DNA of 64,000 bases from Flavobacterium luteolum (lineage in GTDB: Bacteria > Bacteroidota > Bacteroidia > Flavobacteriales > Flavobacteriaceae). A program made the translations under genes and the position numbers. This document shows, in pieces, positions 60,281 to 64,000 of the stretch; the first letter of the stretch is position 1; every line of letters starts with the position of its first letter. Below the pieces are notes generated by a model. It was not told where the DNA came from. It saw only the letters and a program-made list of their open reading frames with translations, and searched no databases. The DNA lies in assembly GCF_027111275.1 (NCBI RefSeq), contig NZ_CP114286.1, forward strand, positions 620,001-684,000, read 5' to 3'.

Positions 60281-61495
60281 ATGAGATTACACAGAAATTT
60301 AGTTTATACTACCATTGACTCTTTAAATGCAATTTTCAACGAAGGAGAATATGCTGATAAAGTGGTAGCAAGAGCATTAAAAAAAGACAAACGTTGGGGA
60401 AGTTCTGACAGGAAGTTTGTTGCTGAAACCATATACGAAATTGTTCGCTGGAAACGATTATACGCAGAAATTGCCGAAGTAAAAGAACCTTACGACAGAG
60501 ACAATCTATGGAGAATGTTTGCGGTTTGGGCTGTTTTACGCGGTTATCCAATTCCAGATTGGAGACAATTGGAAGGAACTCCTGAAAGAAAAATAAAAGG
60601 ACGTTTTGACGAATTATCTAAGACTAGAGCTATCAAAGAATCTATTCCAGATTGGATGGATGAATTGGGCGTAAAAGAACTTGGAGAAAAAGTTTGGGCT
60701 AAAGAAATTGCTGCGCAAAATCAGCCTGCAAAAGTTATTCTTAGAACCAATACTTTAAAAGGCACCAAAGAAAGTCTTCGCAATACTTTAATGGACTTAA
60801 ATATTGAAACTGAATATTTAAAAGACCAGCCAGAAGCTCTTGTTCTAAAAGAAAGAGCAAATGTATTTTTGACAGATGCATTTAAACAAGGTCTTTTTGA
60901 AGTTCAAGATGCCAACTCTCAATTAGTTGCAGGATTCTTGGATGTAAAACCAGGAATGCGTGTTGTAGATACTTGCGCTGGTGCAGGCGGAAAAACATTG
61001 CATATGGCTTCTTTAATGGAAAATAAAGGGCAATTGATTGCAATGGACTTGTACGAAAGCAAATTGAAGCAATTGAAATTAAGAGCAAAAAGAAATGGTG
61101 CTTTTAATATCGAATACAGAATTATCGACAGCACAAAAGTGATCAAAAAATTACACGAAAAAGCAGACCGTGTTTTAATTGATGCACCTTGTAGCGGATT
61201 AGGAGTTTTAAAAAGAAACCCTGATTCTAAATGGAAATTACAACCTGAATTTATCGATAATATTCGTAAAGTTCAGAGTGAAGTTTTGGAAAGCTATTCT
61301 AAAATTGTAAAACCAGGCGGAAAATTAGTTTATGCAACTTGTTCAGTTCTTCCATCAGAAAACCAAGAGCAAGTAGAGAAATTCTTAAAAACAGAAATCG
61401 GACAGCAATTTACTTTTATTGAAGATCGTAAAATGTTAGCTTCAGAATCTGGTTTTGATGGTTTCTATATGGCGCTTTTGGAAAGAAAAAAATAA
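60281..61495 (+). CDS. RsmB/NOP-family RNA (cytosine-C5) methyltransferase
   Basis: 404 residues. The N-terminal helical NusB-like part (1-130) is followed by a SAM methyltransferase core. VVDTCAGAGGKTLHMASL is motif I, DAPCSGLGVLKRNPDSKWK is motif IV with its Cys, and YATCSVLPSENQEQV is motif VI with the catalytic Cys. RsmB-like enzymes methylate C5 of cytosine in rRNA (m5C967 in 16S in E. coli). The exact target here is inferred only. Promoter and terminator flank it. Confidence 0.9.
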   Translation: MRLHRNLVYTTIDSLNAIFNEGEYADKVVARALKKDKRWGSSDRKFVAETIYEIVRWKRLYAEIAEVKEPYDRDNLWRMFAVWAVLRGYPIPDWRQLEGTPERKIKGRFDELSKTRAIKESIPDWMDELGVKELGEKVWAKEIAAQNQPAKVILRTNTLKGTKESLRNTLMDLNIETEYLKDQPEALVLKERANVFLTDAFKQGLFEVQDANSQLVAGFLDVKPGMRVVDTCAGAGGKTLHMASLMENKGQLIAMDLYESKLKQLKLRAKRNGAFNIEYRIIDSTKVIKKLHEKADRVLIDAPCSGLGVLKRNPDSKWKLQPEFIDNIRKVQSEVLESYSKIVKPGGKLVYATCSVLPSENQEQVEKFLKTEIGQQFTFIEDRKMLASESGFDGFYMALLERKK

Positions 61496-61517
61496 AATCA
61501 AATTCCAATATATTAAA

Positions 61518-61560
61518 AATCCCAAATTTCAATCTTAGTTATTGAAATTTGGGATTTTTT
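61518..61560 (+). terminator. terminator of the RsmB-type gene
   Basis: AATCCCAAATTTCAAT pairs over 16 bases with 61541-61556, then a T run. Confidence 0.92.
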
Positions 61561-61584
61561 ATTTTCTATGTCTCTCTACTTAGT

Positions 61585-61618
61585 CAACTTTGTCAAAGTT
61601 CAAAACTTTGACAAAGTT
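61585..61618. repeat. AACTTTGTCAAAGTT double palindrome
   Basis: AACTTTGTCAAAGTT and ACTTTGACAAAGTT stand side by side, each nearly palindromic itself and complementary to each other. Found between the terminator and menE. Confidence 0.7.
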
Positions 61619-61652
61619 CCAAACTCCAATTTTGGAATTTAATTATTAGGAT

Positions 61653-62708
61653 TTAATCTTGTAAAGTAGGTTTTCGCAACAACTTTCCGTTTTCGTTTTC
61701 TTTGAATTTTGAAACAAAAACTATTTCTTTGGGTTTTTCATATTTCCCTAAAACGTCAAAGAAATCAGGAGCAAATTCTTGTTTTTCTCCTTCTACAACC
61801 AAAACTAATTTTTCCCCTAAAGTAGTATCAGGAAGTCCTGTTACAAAAAACCTGTTGTTTATTTTTCCGATCAATTTCGCTTCAATCTGTTCTGGAATCA
61901 GCTTCACTCCTCCACTATTGATTACGTTGTCAATTCTGCCTAAAAATTTAAACTGTTGTTCATTTAATAATTCAACCAAATCATTGGTTACAATTGGCTC
62001 ATCAGAAATAGAGGCAACATTAGTCACCAAACACTGACGATCGTCTTGAGATATTCTTACATTTGGAAGAATCGAAAAAACAGAATCACCTAAACGTTTT
62101 GCAGCGATATGTGTGATCGTTTCGGTCATTCCATACGTTTCGTAGATTTCTGTTTTAAGTGGCAATAATTTTTCTTCGAGAGCCGAATCTAATTTTGCTC
62201 CTCCGATAATAAGTTTTCGCACTTTAGAAAGTCCTTCGATAGAATTCTGAACTTGAAGTGGCACCATCGCAACAAAATCGTAAGTAGTACTATTTAAAGC
62301 CAACGGATGCAAACTTGGCGAAACCACATCTAATTCTAATCCTAAAATCAAACTGCGAACCAGCATCATTTTTCCAGCGATAAATTGGGTTGGAAGACAC
62401 AATAAAGCCTTGTCTCCTGGTTTTAAATCAAAAAAATCACCCGTAGCCAACGCTGACTGAATCATGGCTTGTTTTTGTAATCTAACCAACTTTGGAAGAC
62501 CTGTTGTTCCAGAAGTTGTCATTTCGATATAATCCTTTTTATCAAACCAATCTAAAAAAAACTCTCCAATAGATTGTTCATAGCTATCTCCTTCTTTGAT
62601 AAAACTATAAGCTACACGGCACAAATCTTTTGCATTTAAATGATATCCATTTAATTTAAAATAATTGTGAACGTTATTATGAGTTAAGTTTTGCATATTC
62701 TTAAGCAT
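61653..62708 (-). CDS. menE: o-succinylbenzoate--CoA ligase (MenE)
   Basis: 351 residues, a short AMP-forming ligase: MTTSGTTGLPKLVRL (P-loop-like), YGMTETITHIA, FKFLGRIDNVINSGGVKLIP (A8 and the hinge), ENENGKLLRKP (A10 Lys). The short form fits MenE of flavobacteria, which activates o-succinylbenzoate with CoA in menaquinone synthesis. It starts 8 bases inside the preceding CPBP gene, or 4 bases after it if the ATG at 62696 is used; either way the two are coupled. menF is about 58 kb away in this window. Confidence 0.85.
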   Translation of the reverse strand: MLKNMQNLTHNNVHNYFKLNGYHLNAKDLCRVAYSFIKEGDSYEQSIGEFFLDWFDKKDYIEMTTSGTTGLPKLVRLQKQAMIQSALATGDFFDLKPGDKALLCLPTQFIAGKMMLVRSLILGLELDVVSPSLHPLALNSTTYDFVAMVPLQVQNSIEGLSKVRKLIIGGAKLDSALEEKLLPLKTEIYETYGMTETITHIAAKRLGDSVFSILPNVRISQDDRQCLVTNVASISDEPIVTNDLVELLNEQQFKFLGRIDNVINSGGVKLIPEQIEAKLIGKINNRFFVTGLPDTTLGEKLVLVVEGEKQEFAPDFFDVLGKYEKPKEIVFVSKFKENENGKLLRKPTLQD

Positions 62709-63633
62709 TTATTTCGACATTACTAATTTTTCCTGTTAATCTTTCTTTCCAATTGGTCCAGCCATATTTTTTACTGAAAATAAAAAGCAGAATTGGATAA
62801 ATAACTACGACTGGCAAAAGGACGTCTATTCCCGCCGAAGGTTCTGAAAGATCTTTAAATATTGCATGAGTTTGAAATGCAGACCACTCAGAGGTTACCA
62901 ATAATGCTCCTACAAGATTATTCGCAGCGTGAAAACCAAGCGCCAATTCCATTCCTTCATCCATTAAAGTAATTATTCCCAAAAATAGACCTGTACCCAT
63001 ATAATAAACCATCACTATATTACCCATTTTAGTTACCTCAGGATTACCCCAATGCAAAGACCCAAAAATAACGGAAGTCATAACAAGCGGAAACCATCTA
63101 TTGCGTGCTAAATTGGCAAATCCCTGCATTAAATAACCTCTAAAAACATATTCTTCTGTACTGGTTTGTATTGGAATTAAAATAATTCCTATAACGACCA
63201 AAATAAGAAAAGGTTTTAATTTAAAATTTAAAACAAAATTCTCTGGAGAAATAAAATAAACAATAAAAAAACTTAAAACAGAAATCGAACTCCATAAAAA
63301 GAAAGAAAAAAGAATTCGATTCCAATCTACTTTTGGCCTTGAAGTTGTGACTGATAAAAAAGTTTGATTATGCTTATATTTTACCACAAAATAAATTGCA
63401 GCAATAGCAAAAACAAAAGAAATCATTGCTAAGAAAAGCGTAATATTGGGTTCAAATATTTTCATGTAATTTCCATTAGAAGTCGAAATAATTTTACCTC
63501 CTAGATTTGCTCTAAATTCTATGGCAGCTATTAATGGAATTTGACCTATAAAAGACGCTGAAATAATAAAGACAGATCCTAAAAGATATTTCCAAAATTT
63601 ATTTTCGGGTTTAATCCCTTGTTCTAAAAACAT
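62701..63633 (-). CDS. CPBP-family intramembrane glutamic protease
   Basis: 310 residues with about eight membrane segments. The family motifs EEYVFRGYLMQGF (catalytic Glu pair with Arg), SLHWGNPEV (His) and LGFHAANN (His) are all present, so the active site is intact. Such proteins cleave C-terminal CAAX-like or bacteriocin precursors, or act as immunity proteins; the substrate here is not known. It is coupled to menE. Confidence 0.88.
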   Translation of the reverse strand: MFLEQGIKPENKFWKYLLGSVFIISASFIGQIPLIAAIEFRANLGGKIISTSNGNYMKIFEPNITLFLAMISFVFAIAAIYFVVKYKHNQTFLSVTTSRPKVDWNRILFSFFLWSSISVLSFFIVYFISPENFVLNFKLKPFLILVVIGIILIPIQTSTEEYVFRGYLMQGFANLARNRWFPLVMTSVIFGSLHWGNPEVTKMGNIVMVYYMGTGLFLGIITLMDEGMELALGFHAANNLVGALLVTSEWSAFQTHAIFKDLSEPSAGIDVLLPVVVIYPILLFIFSKKYGWTNWKERLTGKISNVEINA

Positions 63634-63750
63634 AAAGTTAAAATTTTAAAAAAATGAGAATTCAAATTCGATAAGTTAATCTTACTTTTGGTATTGCTAA
63701 AATACCCCTTTTTTATTGTAAGAATATTTGAAACGATTAAATATAACAAA

Positions 63751-64000
63751 ATGATACAAATTTACCATAATCCGAGATGCGGAAAATCGAGAAACTGCCT
63801 TGCTTTTATCGAACAATCAAAGCAAGATTTTGAAATTATACCTTACTTAACCGAAACTCCAACTTTTGAACAGCTAAAAACATTATTAGGACAATTAAAT
63901 CTTGAACCAATTCAATTAATCAGAACCAAAGAAAAAATCTGGATCGAAAATTTCAAAGGCAAGACCTTAAGTAATGATGAGATTATCAATGCAATGGTAG
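63751..64000 (+). CDS. ArsC/Spx-like thioredoxin-fold reductase, 5' part (continues beyond window)
   Basis: ATG at 63751 opens 83 codons up to the window edge without a stop. The N-terminus IYHNPRCGKSRNCLAFI has the ArsC nucleophile Cys10 in a CGKSRN context, followed by FEIIPYLTETPTFEQLKTLL and LIRTKEKIW, the family layout with the Arg expected near position 60. It is probably an arsenate reductase-type or YfgD-like glutaredoxin-dependent protein. The 3' end is missing, so the subfamily is open. Confidence 0.85.
   Translation, partial: MIQIYHNPRCGKSRNCLAFIEQSKQDFEIIPYLTETPTFEQLKTLLGQLNLEPIQLIRTKEKIWIENFKGKTLSNDEIINAMV

Noticed and set aside
1-64000. CRISPR arrays, insertion sequences with transposase, prophage genes, rRNA.
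   Set aside because: No regularly spaced direct repeats, transposase, integrase or phage structural genes, and no rRNA sequence were found.

Overview
The window looks like chromosomal DNA of a Flavobacterium or close relative (Bacteroidota, Flavobacteriia). It is AT-rich, and promoters fit the flavobacterial TTG-N(17-23)-TAnnTTTG pattern. It carries bacillithiol and menaquinone genes, SusC/CirA-like outer-membrane proteins, 'sensor of ECF sigma factor' genes, a LETM1-related protein, and many nested inverted repeats between genes.

Layout. 1-7150: tail of a hybrid histidine kinase, a YpfJ-type metallopeptidase, a REP-like element, tRNA-His, a leftward group (thioesterase, isochorismate synthase, bshB1), and a beta-helix lipoprotein. 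7400-16300: purL, an outer-membrane beta-barrel receptor with a phased operator-like repeat, a small secreted protein, and a long-chain acyl-CoA synthetase. 16360-22900 is an accessory block read leftward. It holds a Lys-rich protein, promoter-ORF-terminator micro-cassettes encoding 30- and 31-residue peptides, a 93-residue protein behind a structured leader, and a very AT-rich, overlapping three-gene operon (nuclease-like, middle component, SMC-like ATPase) that I read as an ABC-three-component conflict system. 23090-29610: tatD, then an RNA-repair locus. Its leftward arm is a small ORF, two tandem tRNA mimics with circularly permuted arm order, slipin and rtcB. Its rightward arm is an HD-family protein and a WYL regulator. 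29800-36400: a fatty-acid beta-oxidation operon, marR-fadN-fadA-(four-helix-bundle cassette)-fadE. 36500-64000 is mostly core genome: chitinase, MscS channel, envelope proteins, Cu/Zn SOD, carbonic anhydrase with a SulP transporter, divergent dps/oxyR, mnmD, ilvE, an ECF sigma operon, kup, an RsmB-type methyltransferase, menE, a CPBP protease, and the start of an ArsC-like gene.

How genes work together. menF and the thioesterase near 4 kb and menE near 62 kb belong to menaquinone synthesis. The fad operon plus the acyl-CoA synthetase at 14.5 kb form a fatty-acid degradation route under a MarR repressor with a palindrome at its promoter. oxyR faces dps across a short divergent promoter region. 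The SulP transporter and carbonic anhydrase probably cooperate in bicarbonate supply. RtcB, slipin, HD, WYL and the tRNA mimics look like one regulated RNA-damage response.

The strongest candidates for something undescribed are the tandem permuted tRNA mimics at 27267-27408, the micro-ORF cassettes at 17252-18000, the interleaved-helix leader at 18352-18530, and the three-gene conflict operon at 18682-22886.
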